A stretch of DNA of 64,000 nucleotides from Cinnamomum chago (lineage: Eukaryota > Streptophyta > Magnoliopsida > Laurales > Lauraceae), in NCBI GenBank assembly GCA_038049695.1, contig CP142457.1:27799001-27863000 (forward strand). Direction: 5' to 3'. The translations under genes and the position numbers were made by a program. Below the pieces are notes generated by a model, which saw only the letters and a program-made list of their open reading frames with translations, had not been told where the DNA came from and did not search any database. Shown piece by piece: positions 50,601-59,100 of the stretch (position 1 is its first letter; the number at the start of each line of letters is the position of its first letter).

Positions 50601-53600
50601 GAACCCCCGAAAAACTTCTTCATGGTTTGAGAATTGCTTGCTATAGAAGCACTTTGGATTCAAGAAGTATGCTGCATGATGTCATTAAATTATTAATATC
50701 AAATTTACTAATACATTGAATATCAGATCTGATGGATTGGGATTTCAGCCCTGCGATTAGTAGTTGGTCGACTGATGAGATATGGATTCGAGGGCATTCG
50801 GCAAACATGAATTTGGGGTAATGGAGATGATGATAGAACAAATGATGGAGAAGCGGAAAATACCTGATGAAGCTAATTTTCAAATCCAGAATGGATCGAT
50901 CCTCGGCTCTGATACCAATTGATGTGGAGCGGGGTACTAGGTGCGGGGCGGATAGAGATGAAAAGATCAGAGATGGAGGTGAAAGGGATAGGTCTGGCTT
51001 TCCCTTGGAAATTGGTCTCACGCCAAACTCCCCATCGCGAGCGAGGAAGAAGAAATAACTTGGGAAACCCAAAATCACCCAAAGGAAATTTCATTAATCA
51101 TTAACTGGCAAAGCCAAGAGGCTTTACATCACTTATATAGGAAAAGAATAACACCTAAAAATAATCTGGACCATCCAAACACATTGATGGCCAGGATTAA
51201 AACATCCCACACAAACCATAAATAGCATAAAATATAACTCTAATGATCTAAAACATAAAAATAAATGGATTGGGCCCAATGAGCTTGGTCGAGAGGGATG
51301 GGCTGGGCCCATTAGTGGGTCAACCCATGGGACCATGGGTCTGTCTTTTGTCAGAAAGAAATCTAAACCACTGTGAGAAACCCCAAACCATTCAAATTTC
51401 AAAATCATGATCTCGTGTATTACCATTTGATCGACTCCACGATGGGACAGAATAAGGGGGATGAAAATTGCCCCTTTTCGCTTCTGAGCATAGAAGGTAT
51501 GGGAAATTTTACGTACATACTGGGTAAGATTTGTTACATCTGCAACACCTTATGGCCCCACCTGGATGATGCCAATCACGAGTATAGTGGGACTTAAACT
51601 TCTATGTATGGATTATATATTGTCACAATCAGCTTAACTAAATCATGATTTGTATGGATCTTAATGCATAAAAAAATTGCAGTGAAGACATGGGGGTTAT
51701 AATCCAATGGCAAGTGACAGTTGGATGAGCGTCAGCTTGGGATGATTGTCAAGTCTGTTCACGGGGCAGGGGGTAGAGAGTGTAATGGTGCTGGATTGAC
51801 TGCAAGTGGGCCCACAATGAGGTGAGCATATTAGTATATGCAATCTTGTGTGTATGGAAAGTTTTTGAATACACACAGATGGATAGATCTAGTTGGATCA
51901 ATCTTCTACATGTAGATGAGTGCAACTAGGACCAATTAGGGTTCATACGGGGTTCACATTCACACTCTCTCCTTTTGGGGCCCATCTACATTTATGGGGA
52001 GACCTAAGGATGCGAAGGATTTGATGTGGCTTAAATGATCGTAACCCTATATTTATGGAGCTCAAATAAACTTAAGTTCTTGAGTTGCTCACATGACTTA
52101 CTCACCCTGCCGAGTGTCATCTGTGTCATGAGTTGGGAAACTACTGTTCGGCACTTTTTTGGCTTACACTGTAATTTACTTCCTTGAATTCCTAATTAGA
52201 GAAGAACTTTTTTGCATATATTTGCCTAACTTTAGCTAATTTTGCAACCACAAGGATTTGGTCGAGTCATGTCACCTTTTAAAAAAGTTTCTTGACTTCA
52301 ATGTGCTTTTCTTGAAGTGCCGCCTCCATTGCCACCACCTCTCTCAGGAAGGAGTTTTCGAGAGCAATATTTATTGTTTCGGAAGGAAAGAAAAGCAGTT
52401 GGGTGCCCTTCACAATTGTGGAGCTTCTTGCCCTTCTTTGTACAGGTAATGCTCATCACTTGGGATTTTTTTATCATCACTTTGTCATACATATTGTCTT
52501 TACCAATTTATTCGAGTCTTCACAAACTTGATTAATAGATTTAGGTCCACTGTTTTCAGAGATCTTTTATTTTATTTTATTTTATGTTTTGAACAGCGAA
52601 ATGACTCGAACTTGCAAACCCTTGATTGTGACAGCGAGCACCTTCTGACTAAGTTAGTCTCTTGTCTATCAACCTTTTTATTTCAACCAAAGAGAATTAA
52701 CGTATCATGATTAAAATTGTTGACCATGTTAATTACTTGATTTGACTTATTTGGGTACATCCTTTTGAAATTGATATTGACCCTATCACCATGGTTTTGA
52801 GACCGGCTGAAACCGAATTGTATGGCCCGATGCATAAAGATTTTGGCTGTCAATGATACTGGTTTTCGATGGGTTTAGTTTGAACCCATATTGTATTAGA
52901 GTTTTTACTGGAACTCTATTCTCACCACCTTGTATTATACTTTGTTATTTCATTTACATCTTGAACACCCAAAAAGCAATTAAAAATGTGAAGATTCACA
53001 AATTTTTCATTTTTTTAATAAATTACTTATTTTAGAAACAATGCCTCTCACATGAATCCCATGTAGTGGCACCTAGCAAAGTATATAGGTAAATTTATCA
53101 TATATACACTATGTAGTTACATGTTATGTCTATGATTATTCAAATTTTCTGTGTTACTCTGATTGGGATGAAGTTTGGGCTAGTGTTATGTTATTTGAGC
53201 AACTTAAATGAATCAAAGGTGGGACCACATGTTATGAATTAGGGACTTATTAGTAAATCAATAGGTCACATGGGCTTTTATGTAATTATTGGTAAATGAA
53301 GGTTTTTTTATTTTATTTTATTTTTGGAACTTAAAAAAAATAACATATAGATGTAGTCATCCATCCATATAGGTCACGGTTAGTCGGCTACACTTTCTTT
53401 TCCTTTCAATTCCCTCTTTTTCTCTTATTTTTCCCTATTTTCTACGCTAGGGATTTATCTTGCCCGTCTTGGGAAAAACCCTAGATATCATCATCTACCA
53501 TTCCAACATGGGATCAGGTAATACCTAAAAGACTCCCGTACAGTGGACTGCTGTGCGTTTGGTTGAAGATTCAATCCAGATTTTCTGTTGATCAGCGCCA

Positions 53601-54575
53601 GCCGGACTCTAGGATATATTCTTTTGTCATTCTGAAATTGATTCTACAAAGCATCAAACCAAGGTTCTTGTTTCTTTTTAGACAATCTGCTACTGGATAA
53701 TGTATGTGTAGCGGTCAGTGGGGAGATCTTGTTTCCTGTAAAAGTAAGAAGTTATCAACGGTTGTTCAATCTAGTGATGAAGCCAGGCATCGTGCAATGG
53801 CATTGGCAGTGAATTAGATGATGTAGCTTCATTTGTTTGTTAAATTCATTTTATCCACTATCATTGACAATTCTTTGAAAGAGAAGAAAGAATATATAAA
53901 AAAAAAAAAAAAACCCGGATTTGGTGGAAAATTTGGGTGCCGATCCTTTTGGATGTTCTCCCTTTTTTATATCCTTTAAGCAATCAATTTATAGTAATTA
54001 CAGAAGGATTATCCCCATATTTGGGGTGATTCTGATCTATTAGATTATTTACAGAAATCTGTTAAATTATATGGCACAGTGTACATCGGGAGCATTTTCT
54101 TGTATATTCTTTACTGTGTGGATGAGAGCATTACTATACTAATGGAGTATCTTTATGTTGTTCTTGTGAAATGTACTTTATCATTGTGATTTGTTATGAT
54201 CTTGATTAGGAGCTAATTTGATATCATTGGATCTGAATAACTGAGTAGATATGTTTGAGATTGTAATTCATGATCATCATAATTCATGTTGGAGTTGTGA
54301 ATAAAGTTTTACGCTGGCTGTCAACCCACTTGACACGTGTTGTAGATTGTAATTAAACAATATTTTATAAATGAATGATTATGCCAGAGCATGCTTTTCA
54401 AAATTGCAGAGCATCTCACTCGCATAGATACTTTTTTTTTTTCTTTTATATTTCTCTTCCATTTCTCTTATTTTATAGAAATAACGTTCTTGTTAATTTT
54501 CAGGCCCCGTGTTTTATATTATGGATGACGAGCATTCGAAGGATGTCGTTGGATCATCATGTTGGGTTTGATACT
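17241..54575 (+). CDS. OXA2: OXA2-type mitochondrial inner-membrane insertase, 5' part of gene (exons 1-4)
   Basis: Spliced coding sequence: 17241-17644, 33734-33840, 52318-52445, 54504-54575, continuing beyond the window. All donors are GT and all acceptors AG, and the phases (2, 1, 0, 0) keep one frame of about 237 residues. Residues 1-80 are rich in R, S and F and lack acidic residues except near D63, as in a mitochondrial presequence. Then come [12 protein letters not shown], a first hydrophobic segment with [20 protein letters not shown], a proline stretch, [12 protein letters not shown], a second hydrophobic segment and [10 protein letters not shown]. These match plant OXA2 proteins of the OXA1/YidC/Alb3 family, which insert proteins such as COX2 into the inner membrane. 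Plant OXA2 also carries C-terminal TPR repeats, which would lie outside the window. No stop breaks the exons; the gene looks functional. Confidence 0.88.
17645..18051 (+). other. OXA2 intron 1, unique 5' segment
   Basis: Donor GTAAGT, then T-rich intron sequence with a poly-T run near 17711. No repeat is recognised until the oligo-T at 18052 that marks the LINE tail. Confidence 0.6.
18374..19383 (-). pseudogene. LINE C-terminal region with zinc-binding domain
   Basis: On the far side of the copia insertion the minus strand encodes [20 protein letters not shown] (19370-19310), the frame at 19227-18862 has [15 protein letters not shown], and 18796-18374 has [23 protein letters not shown] and a downstream H, the RVT zinc-binding signature. 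Frame breaks separate the blocks. A short 3' tail with no coding follows to the poly-A at 18052. Confidence 0.85.
19384..19670 (-). repeat. 3' LTR of copia element 1
   Basis: 287 bp, the same sequence as 24476-24779 apart from a few substitutions and one short length difference. It adjoins the polypurine tract (seen as CCCTCTCTC). Confidence 0.92.
24476..24779 (-). repeat. 5' LTR of copia element 1
   Basis: 304 bp, TGACAATTTCATG...TTTATTAACA on the + strand. Its inner end abuts the primer-binding site. Confidence 0.92.
24785..25384 (-). pseudogene. LINE reverse transcriptase, second part
   Basis: The minus strand opens with [11 protein letters not shown] right after the solo LTR, continuing the motif left at 27150. 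It reaches the block at 25099-24785 with [20 protein letters not shown] and IPVYFMSLF, typical of the L1 thumb and connection region. The copia element interrupts it at 24780. Confidence 0.85.
25385..27145 (-). mobile_element. Solo LTR, 1.76 kb, in the LINE reverse transcriptase
   Basis: TGGTATGCACC...GCACTTATCA with the direct repeat ATAAT at 25380-25384 and 27146-27150. Removing it makes the LINE frame continuous across the site (LLFI / ITGEALS), so the borders are exact. On the minus strand it starts TGATAAGTGCTTATTT and has TATATAAGGGG at about 26380, giving its orientation. No internal genes are present, so it is a solo LTR, probably Ty3-type. The stretch near 25440-25510 (AGGTCGATCCTACAAAGAC) is a motif common in such plant LTRs. 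Confidence 0.88.
27146..28100 (-). pseudogene. LINE reverse transcriptase, first part
   Basis: The frame at 27582-27301 holds [20 protein letters not shown], then [19 protein letters not shown] and [10 protein letters not shown], motifs RT1-RT2A of plant L1 elements. At 27190-27150 another frame reads [11 protein letters not shown], the next conserved motif. The solo LTR is inserted immediately after it, at the ATAAT duplicated on both sides. Confidence 0.88.
28108..29073 (-). pseudogene. LINE endonuclease region (ORF2 N-terminus), broken
   Basis: Starts [14 protein letters not shown], the conserved opening of the APE-type endonuclease, with [13 protein letters not shown] about 65 residues on. 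A second frame (28820-28569) has [14 protein letters not shown], the catalytic GDWN motif. The third (28449-28108) begins at the DHCPILLD motif and runs to the linker before reverse transcriptase. Frame changes between the three show decay. Confidence 0.85.
29445..31590 (-). pseudogene. LINE ORF1 (RRM-type nucleic-acid-binding protein), broken
   Basis: The N-terminal part (31590-31372) carries an RRM: RNP2-like IFIYNLP and RNP1-like RGFAFIRF, about 45 residues apart. The frame at 31336-30992 includes [10 protein letters not shown] and a long region typical of plant L1 ORF1. The C-terminal frames at 30122-29733 and 29678-29445 are polar and low in similarity. Frame changes separate the parts and the SINE at 30834-31007 interrupts it. 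The + strand frame of 210 codons at 30267-30899 is its antisense shadow. Confidence 0.75.
30834..31007 (-). mobile_element. tRNA-derived SINE in LINE ORF1
   Basis: On the minus strand it starts AACCCCGAGGGGTAGCTCAA. It has a perfect Pol III A box TAGCTCAATTGG (30983-30994) and a weaker B box AGGATTCGAAAA about 35-45 bp further. A unique body follows (CCCGTACGGATTAGTCCAGC and CACCCTCCGTTAT), then an A-rich tail seen as T at 30834-30847. The same body recurs at 55321-55418. The target duplication is not clear here. It interrupts LINE ORF1, so it is younger than the LINE. Confidence 0.75.
31761..33733 (+). other. OXA2 intron 1, 3' segment
   Basis: AT-rich intron sequence without recognisable coding. 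Phrases such as GTGGGCCTCATCTGATGAATG near 32960 look like a dispersed non-coding repeat. The 3' end has a T-rich stretch before the acceptor TACAG at 33733. Confidence 0.5.
33734..33840 (+). CDS. OXA2: OXA2 exon 2 (first transmembrane segment)
   Basis: 107 bp between acceptor TACAG and donor GTGAGT. It completes the WW pair and encodes [20 protein letters not shown], the first conserved transmembrane segment with its arginine in the membrane-facing groove region, then [14 protein letters not shown]. It lies 16.1 kb from exon 1. Confidence 0.9.
33841..34499 (+). other. OXA2 intron 2, unique 5' segment
   Basis: Starts with donor GTGAGT. AT-rich, no frame or repeat recognised, with a short ACAC run near 34400. 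Confidence 0.5.
35260..36060. mobile_element. hAT-type MITE, 801 bp
   Basis: Ends CATGGTTTAAAATCACGG and, on the other strand, CATGGTTTAAAAAAACGG. The flanking 8-mers are GATCCAAA (35252-35259) and GATCCATA (36061-36068), one mismatch in an 8-bp duplication, the hAT size. The sub-terminal parts hold repeated GGCCGTTA / TAACGGC motifs. No transposase frame is present. It separates the integrase C-terminal part from the chromodomain of the Ty3 fossil, so it is younger. Confidence 0.82.
37900..38840. mobile_element. Patchwork of Ty3 and Ty1 retroelement fragments
   Basis: A + strand primer-binding site (TGGTATCAGAGC, about 37991) is followed by a start resembling a retroelement leader or gag ([14 protein letters not shown]). 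At 38686-38432 a minus-strand copia integrase-leader motif appears ([19 protein letters not shown]). A TGTCTCACATCGGC motif lies near 38787. These pieces do not form one element; borders and target duplications are not resolved. Treated as broken fossils within the older Ty3 element. Confidence 0.5.
39111..39443 (+). repeat. 5' LTR of the gag-only Ty3 element
   Basis: About 333 bp from TGATGCAGAACGGG to TTGCATTA, followed by the primer-binding site at 39446. It contains a CCCATATATATATGG box near 39268. Confidence 0.82.
42076..42751 (+). repeat. 3' LTR of the gag-only Ty3 element, carrying a MITE
   Basis: Matches the 5' LTR from TTTAGGAATAT to the end, apart from a 355-bp insertion at 42236-42590. 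The first about 35 bp of the 5' LTR are not recognisable at its left border. Confidence 0.8.
42236..42590. mobile_element. MITE, about 355 bp, in the 3' LTR
   Basis: Inverted ends of the form GGGGGCAGCTCTCCTAA and, on the other strand, AGGCAAGGCTCTCCTAA. It is flanked by TATATATA-type sequence on both sides, so the target duplication length cannot be fixed (8 bp possible). The insertion is evident because the 5' LTR of the same element lacks it. No coding frame. Superfamily undecided. Confidence 0.72.
42871..43215. other. Junction between Ty3 fossil and hAT gene
   Basis: Starts with CATGGTTTAAAAAGATGG and an imperfect inverted run around GACTCGGCTTGGGCCGAGTC (near 42892-42911), reminiscent of hAT MITE ends seen elsewhere in this window. 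A second end was not found. The remainder is AT-rich. Confidence 0.45.
43216..44141 (-). pseudogene. hAT transposase gene, C-terminal Gly/Tyr/His-rich tail
   Basis: Downstream of the copia insertion the minus strand continues with [20 protein letters not shown], then a basic and polar region ([20 protein letters not shown]), then an acidic and glycine run ([11 protein letters not shown]) and a tail with repeated [14 protein letters not shown] and PQPHAYP. Such tails occur in plant hAT/DUF659-type proteins with a C-terminal dimerisation domain. At least one stop and one frame change occur, so this is decayed. Whether it was a transposon or a host-adopted copy cannot be told from this part. Confidence 0.65.
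44142..44445 (-). repeat. 3' LTR of copia element 2
   Basis: 304 bp, about 95% identical by eye to 49177-49480, adjoining the polypurine tract (seen as CCCCCACTC). Confidence 0.92.
49177..49480 (-). repeat. 5' LTR of copia element 2
   Basis: 304 bp, TGACAAAACTATGATC...TCTGTTTAACA on the + strand, preceded by the primer-binding site. Confidence 0.92.
49481..49897 (-). pseudogene. hAT transposase gene, dimerisation-domain exon
   Basis: The minus strand encodes [40 protein letters not shown] and [18 protein letters not shown], the hATC dimerisation domain near the C-terminus of hAT transposases. An acidic linker ([19 protein letters not shown]) follows to the copia insertion at 49480. The exon starts after an AG at 49898 with AEWW-like coding, but the WW and the following block are in different frames, so a frameshift is present. 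Confidence 0.85.
50009..50090 (-). pseudogene. hAT transposase gene, upstream exon fragment
   Basis: On the minus strand, [20 protein letters not shown] and then RMDP precede a GT donor at 50008, with an intron of about 110 bp to the dimerisation exon. The GSFGS...R..M.P pattern is what usually precedes the WW of hAT proteins. Nothing upstream (further right) resembles the catalytic core; a MITE at 50212 follows. Confidence 0.7.
50212..50549. mobile_element. Tourist-type (PIF/Harbinger) MITE, 338 bp
   Basis: Read from the right end it begins GGGCTTGTTTGGCATCTCTA; the left end is GCCCATGTTTGGCATCTCTA, so the ends are inverted copies over about 20 bp with a few mismatches. TAA occurs directly on both sides (50209-50211 and 50550-50552), the trinucleotide duplication of PIF/Harbinger. 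It is AT-rich inside with no frame. Confidence 0.8.
50553..51353 (-). mobile_element. Ty1/copia remnant: one LTR plus primer site and leader
   Basis: An LTR at 50920-51353 (TGATGTGGAGCGGGG...TCTTTTGTCA) has a primer-binding site at its left border (TGGTATCAGAGCCGAGG on the minus strand), so it is a 5' LTR on the minus strand with part of the internal leader to its left, to about 50640. No second LTR or genes follow. A related LTR lies at 62051-62499. Broken fossil. Confidence 0.75.
51354..52317 (+). other. OXA2 intron 2, 3' segment
   Basis: Non-coding, with no repeat recognised. It ends with the acceptor TTTTCTTGAAG at 52317. Confidence 0.5.
52318..52445 (+). CDS. OXA2: OXA2 exon 3 (basic loop and next hydrophobic segment)
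   Basis: 128 bp between acceptor TTGAAG and donor GTAATG. After completing a leucine codon it encodes [16 protein letters not shown], then [18 protein letters not shown], then a hydrophobic run ending FVQ. The FRKERK...GCPS block is a signature of plant OXA2. It lies 18.5 kb from exon 2. Confidence 0.9.
52446..54503 (+). other. OXA2 intron 3
   Basis: 2,058 bp, donor GTAATG and acceptor TTTTCAG. It has a (TTTTA)n run near 52567. At about 53380-53915 lies a segment with a CT-rich stretch, AAACCCTAG, ATGGGATCAG and a terminal A-run of about 17, which looks like an inserted poly-A-tailed sequence without a recognisable frame. Near 52790 a CATGGTTTTGAGACCGG sequence recalls hAT MITE ends, without a partner. 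Confidence 0.6.
54504..54575 (+). CDS. OXA2: OXA2 exon 4 ([10 protein letters not shown] block)
   Basis: 72 bp, 24 codons in phase 0, between acceptor TTTTCAG and donor GTAAGA. It encodes [19 protein letters not shown] and the following VGFDT. Family members continue with a glycine pair and LWFQNLTE; no such exon is found up to 64000, so intron 4 is longer than 9.4 kb. Confidence 0.9.
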
Positions 54576-55300
54576 GTAAGAAAATGGATATTTGTATTTA
54601 CATTTAGATATATTTATAATGCTGCTTTTCAAGTTGTTACTGAGCTATTACTTCTGTTTTCTTTTTCTTTTTTCTACTATATTGCTGGTAAGTGCAGTCA
54701 TTATTGAATCACCAACCACTTTCATTATTCCCTTTTAGTCCAGAATCTTTTAATTGGGGAAACTGAAGCTTCCAAGTGGGCATCAAGGCCAGGTCGAAGC
54801 TTGCAAAAAAGCCTAGACTGTTTAGTATGGAGCCTAGTATTCAGGCTTAAATCCATCATGGGGGCCTTGTGTTAACTATTCTGGTTGGTCCATTCCTATA
54901 GTTCGGCTTTTGAGCAGTGTAGTCCCAGGCCATGCCCATTTCTTTTGGGGCCAGAAATAGGCTTGAGCCAGCACATGTGCCAAAAAACATACTGGCAAAA
55001 TCTAGCATGGGGCCTGGCGCACTCTGGCCCTGGTTATGCCTTACTGTAATTGAGGGGAATGTGTGTTCCACTTGGTAGTGATCTGTGGACCCATTGGGTC
55101 ACATGGGACGTCATATCTATAAGGATGCCCCACCTATTTTAGTTGATATAGTTAATTAATTGCATTATCTTTTTTAATTATATATTTTAAACAGAAAGGT
55201 AGGTAAGTGTTTAACATTTAATTTTGTTCAAATGGTCCAGATTAAGCCATCTTAATGTAGTTTGATGAGCATTGATAATCTAGCTTGTCTAACGTTTTCT
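54576..55300 (+). other. OXA2 intron 4, 5' segment
   Basis: Donor GTAAGA. The segment at 54740-55100 has GC-richer non-coding sequence with repeated GGCCTGG and AGGCTT words, possibly an old repeat. No coding seen. Confidence 0.5.
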
Positions 55301-55320
55301 TTTATTAAACACATATCTTT

Positions 55321-55418
55321 CTTTTTTTGTGGATAACGGAGGGAGTCCCACCCCTTTGGGCCGGACTAATCCCTACGGGCCCCAGGGGGAGCCAGGTAAA
55401 TCCCCTAAGAACCCCATG
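55321..55418 (-). mobile_element. SINE fragment, same family as 30834-31007
   Basis: The body matches the SINE at 30848-30935 (GGACTAATCC.TACGGGCCC and GATAACGGAGGG.GTCCCA). The T-rich stretch at 55317-55329 is its poly-A tail. TTTATTAAACACATAT occurs directly before (55301-55316) and after (55419-55434) as a target duplication of about 16 bp. The tRNA-like head with the Pol III boxes is absent, so it is 5'-truncated. Confidence 0.82.
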
Positions 55419-55438
55419 TTTATTAAACACATATATCT

Positions 55439-55893
55439 TTGTACAAGGGCTGTCTTGCTGACCCTTGTGCTTGTTTTGTTCGAGGATTTATAAAGGAAAA
55501 TATTGGGCCTGAAACTGTTTTTCTACAATTGGTCTGATGCCTATGCTTGAGCAATCTTGTCAGTGAGTCGCTTGGTCTATACATATTTTCTTTTTCCTTC
55601 TTAAACATCCTACTGTGCTTGTCAGGCTGTGAGTAGATTGCTGAGAGCATGAAGATTGACTAATGGTACAATACCTTTCATTACGATTTTAAGTTTGGAT
55701 TAATTGCTGATTAATATTTCCATGGGAGAATTAATGTTTAAGGGGATCAGAAGAGCTAAACCCTTGCTATTCCTAGATGTTTCAACAGTCCGCAAGAGTT
55801 AGGGTTGATTTGAATGTGTTTTGACTGAAACTTCCAGGTGGGAGAGCATTAAGTTTTTGAGGCCAGTGTTTATATACAGATTGAGGCTGTTTA
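55439..55893 (+). other. OXA2 intron 4, between SINE and copia element 3
   Basis: AT-rich non-coding sequence; a 75-codon minus-strand frame resembles nothing known. Confidence 0.45.
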
Positions 55894-56164
55894 TGTCAAG
55901 TGGGTCATAGCCCATGCCAAATAAAGCCCAACTTGTGGGTCAAGACAAGTCTCGTTTGTACACCTTTGTAATTGATTATTTGCCTTATTAGTAGATATGA
56001 TTAGATGATAATTAGATTAGATTGACTGTAATTTAGTTGATTACCTCAATCATTGTAACACATATAGAAACACTAAATCTATATATTGAAGCATCGTGAC
56101 CCTCAAAGGTGATCATCGAATTCACAACTCTCTGTCTGTCTTCTTCCCCTTGCTAGCATTCACA
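55894..56164 (+). repeat. 5' LTR of copia element 3
   Basis: 271 bp, TGTCAAGTGGGTC...GCTAGCATTCACA, next to the primer-binding site. Confidence 0.93.
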
Positions 56165-59100
56165 TTGTATCAGAGCTGTGTTTCTGAGTAAATCCTCTCC
56201 ATCTTCCAAGCATTGGAAGTTGTCATAGTCTCTGGGAGACTCTCTGAGTATATCTTCTTCATCTTCCAAGCATTGGAAGTCGTCAGATCAAGCTGTGATC
56301 AAACGCGGCCCACACAGATCAACATCATCAAACCTGGACGTTACAACCACTCTGGTCGCCTGCTCCTTCTGGTATTTGTGGACATTTTTTGAGGATTTTT
56401 TGCATCTCAGAGGTAGGATTTCTACCTTTTTAGTGAAATCTCAGTTTCTGCAGTATATTTTCATCACAACCGTCCAATTTTTGGATCTGGCTCCGTTTGG
56501 CAAGCAATCTGGTTTATTGAATGCGAATTTTGATCCTTCATCAGTCTATGATGTCTGATTGATCGTTCATCTCAAGTTTCTTGTGCTGCACTCCATTCTG
56601 ACTAAAAAATCTAGATCGCTTGGGACAGATTTTTGAAGAAAATTTGTTTTTTCTTCCCTGCTTTCCATTCTGATTGATCAGTTGGCACATTTGGACGCCC
56701 TTTCTATTAAGCATCCTCTCTGTTAAGCATCATCTCTCAGTTTGTTTTAAACACAGTTGGATTGTCTTGCATATTGTGAAAATTTACTAAAATGGAGAAG
56801 CATGACATTGCCCTGATAAAATTTAATGGCAAGAATTACACTTCCTGGTCATTTCAATTTCAAGTCTATCTTGAAGGTAAGGAGATGTGGGGACTTGTTT
56901 CCGGATGGGATCCACGACTTGAGGAAGATGAGAAAAAAATACAATCTTGGAATACAAAAGATGCCAAGATCAAAACCTGGATTCTTGGATCTGTTGAATC
57001 ACAGTACATTCTGAATCTCAAACCTTACAAAACTTCTAAGGAGATGTGGGAATATCTGAAACAAATTTATCACCAAGGGAACTCTGCCCGACAATACCAG
57101 CTTGAACTAGAAATTGCTCAGTATTCTCAGGGAACATTGTCAATTCAGGACTATTATACAGGATTACAGGTTTTCTCAACTTGTGGGCAGAATATGACGA
57201 AATTAAATATGTCAGTGTATCTGAGGCAACTCTTTTTGAGATTCAGAAACTGCAGGAAATTTCTCACAGAGACCAGTTTCTCATGAAATTGAGATCTGAA
57301 TATGAGATCGTCCGCTCCAATCTAATGAGCAGGGTTCCATCTCCATCCTTGAATGAGTGTCTTAATGAACTCTTATGCGAGGAACAGAGTCAACTCACGC
57401 AGCATGTTCTGAAACAACAGTCCTCCGGAAACTCTCATGATGTCGCATATGCGGCCACTGCCAATTACACCCATGGGGTCTCTCAAGGTCAAGGAGGGAA
57501 CGTTCATCATTCCACTTCTACTGCTAAAGGACATCATGCTGCAAGAGATCTTAGCAAAATCCAATGTTTTGGCTGTAAGAGTTATGGACACTATGCCTCA
57601 CAATGTAAGATCAAGTTTTGTAATTACTGCAAATCAAATGGTCATGTTATTGCTGACTGCAAAAGGTGGCCACAGAATCGCACTCCCCGAGCTTATCATG
57701 TCAACACTACAGATGCTACTACTTTTAGCGATAGTCCTTCAGCATCGGTCATGACTTCACCACCTCTTGCCTCCAATAATTCTCCTCAGATCACTCCTTA
57801 GCATATTCAACAAATGATCATAAATGCCTTCTCTGCATTTGGCATTTCAGGTAATCACCAATCCTCTTCATCCATATGGTTTGTTGATTTTGGAGCTTCA
57901 AATCACATGACCTTCTCCACCACTCATCTCTCTAATCTGCGACCATACAATGGAAATTTGCAAGTCCATACTGCTGATGGTCAAAAGCTTCCTATTACAG
58001 CTATTGGTGATATTGGTCATTCTTTACCTCTCCCAAATGTCTTTCTTTCTCCTCATCTAACTACAAATCTTCTGTCTGTCGGACAACTGGTTGATGATAA
58101 TTGTAATGTTTTTTTTTCTCGGTCTGGTTGTGTTGTGCAGGATCAAGTGTCGGGGATGGTGATCGCGAAGGGGCCTTAGTGTGGACGCCTGTTTCCTCTT
58201 GTTATGCCTCTGTCTCAGAATAAACCAATTTCTGCATTTACTTGTTTTTCTTCTCAAGATGTTTGGAGGCTCTGGCATAATAGATTAGGCCATCCTCATT
58301 CAAAATTGTTATCTTCAATGTTGAACACTAGTAGCATTAATAAAAATAAAAATTCTTTTGATGAGTGTTCTACTTGCAAAATTGGAAAAAGCTAAGTTCT
58401 TCCATTTCCTTCCAAATCTACTATGGCTTCAAATTGCTTTGACATTATTCATAGTGACGTTTGGGGGATTACTCCTGTAATCTCTCATACAAATTTCAAA
58501 TATTTTGTCACATTTATTGATGATCATAGTCGATTCACATGGGTATATTTCTTGCATTCTAAATCTGAAGTCTTTGATGCTTTTCAAAAATTTATGGCTT
58601 ATGTTGAAAATCAGTTTTCTACTTGCATAAAAATTTTCCGCTCCGATTCCGGAGGGGAATATATGTCCCATCAGTTTCAAAATTATTTGCAAAAACACGG
58701 AATTTTATCGCAACGATCATGTCCTTATACTCCTCAACAGAACGGAGTTGCTGAACGAAAAATTAGACATCTCTTTGATGTTGTTCGTTCTCTTCTCTTA
58801 GAATCTTCAGTTCCTGCAAAATTCTGGCCCGAAGCATTACCCACTGCAGTTCATTTAATCAATCGCTTACCATCCCAAAGTCTCACCAATCAAACACCAT
58901 ACTTTCGTCTCTTTCATACAGATCCTACTTATACCCATCTGCATATATTTGGATGTGTGTGTTTTGTTCATCTTCCTACTACTGAACTTTCCAAATTAAC
59001 TGCTCAATCAGCTCAATGTGCGTTCCTTGGCTATGCATCTCACCAACAAGGGTATATCTGCTATGATCCTGTGCTCAACCGGATTCGCATCTCTCGGAAT

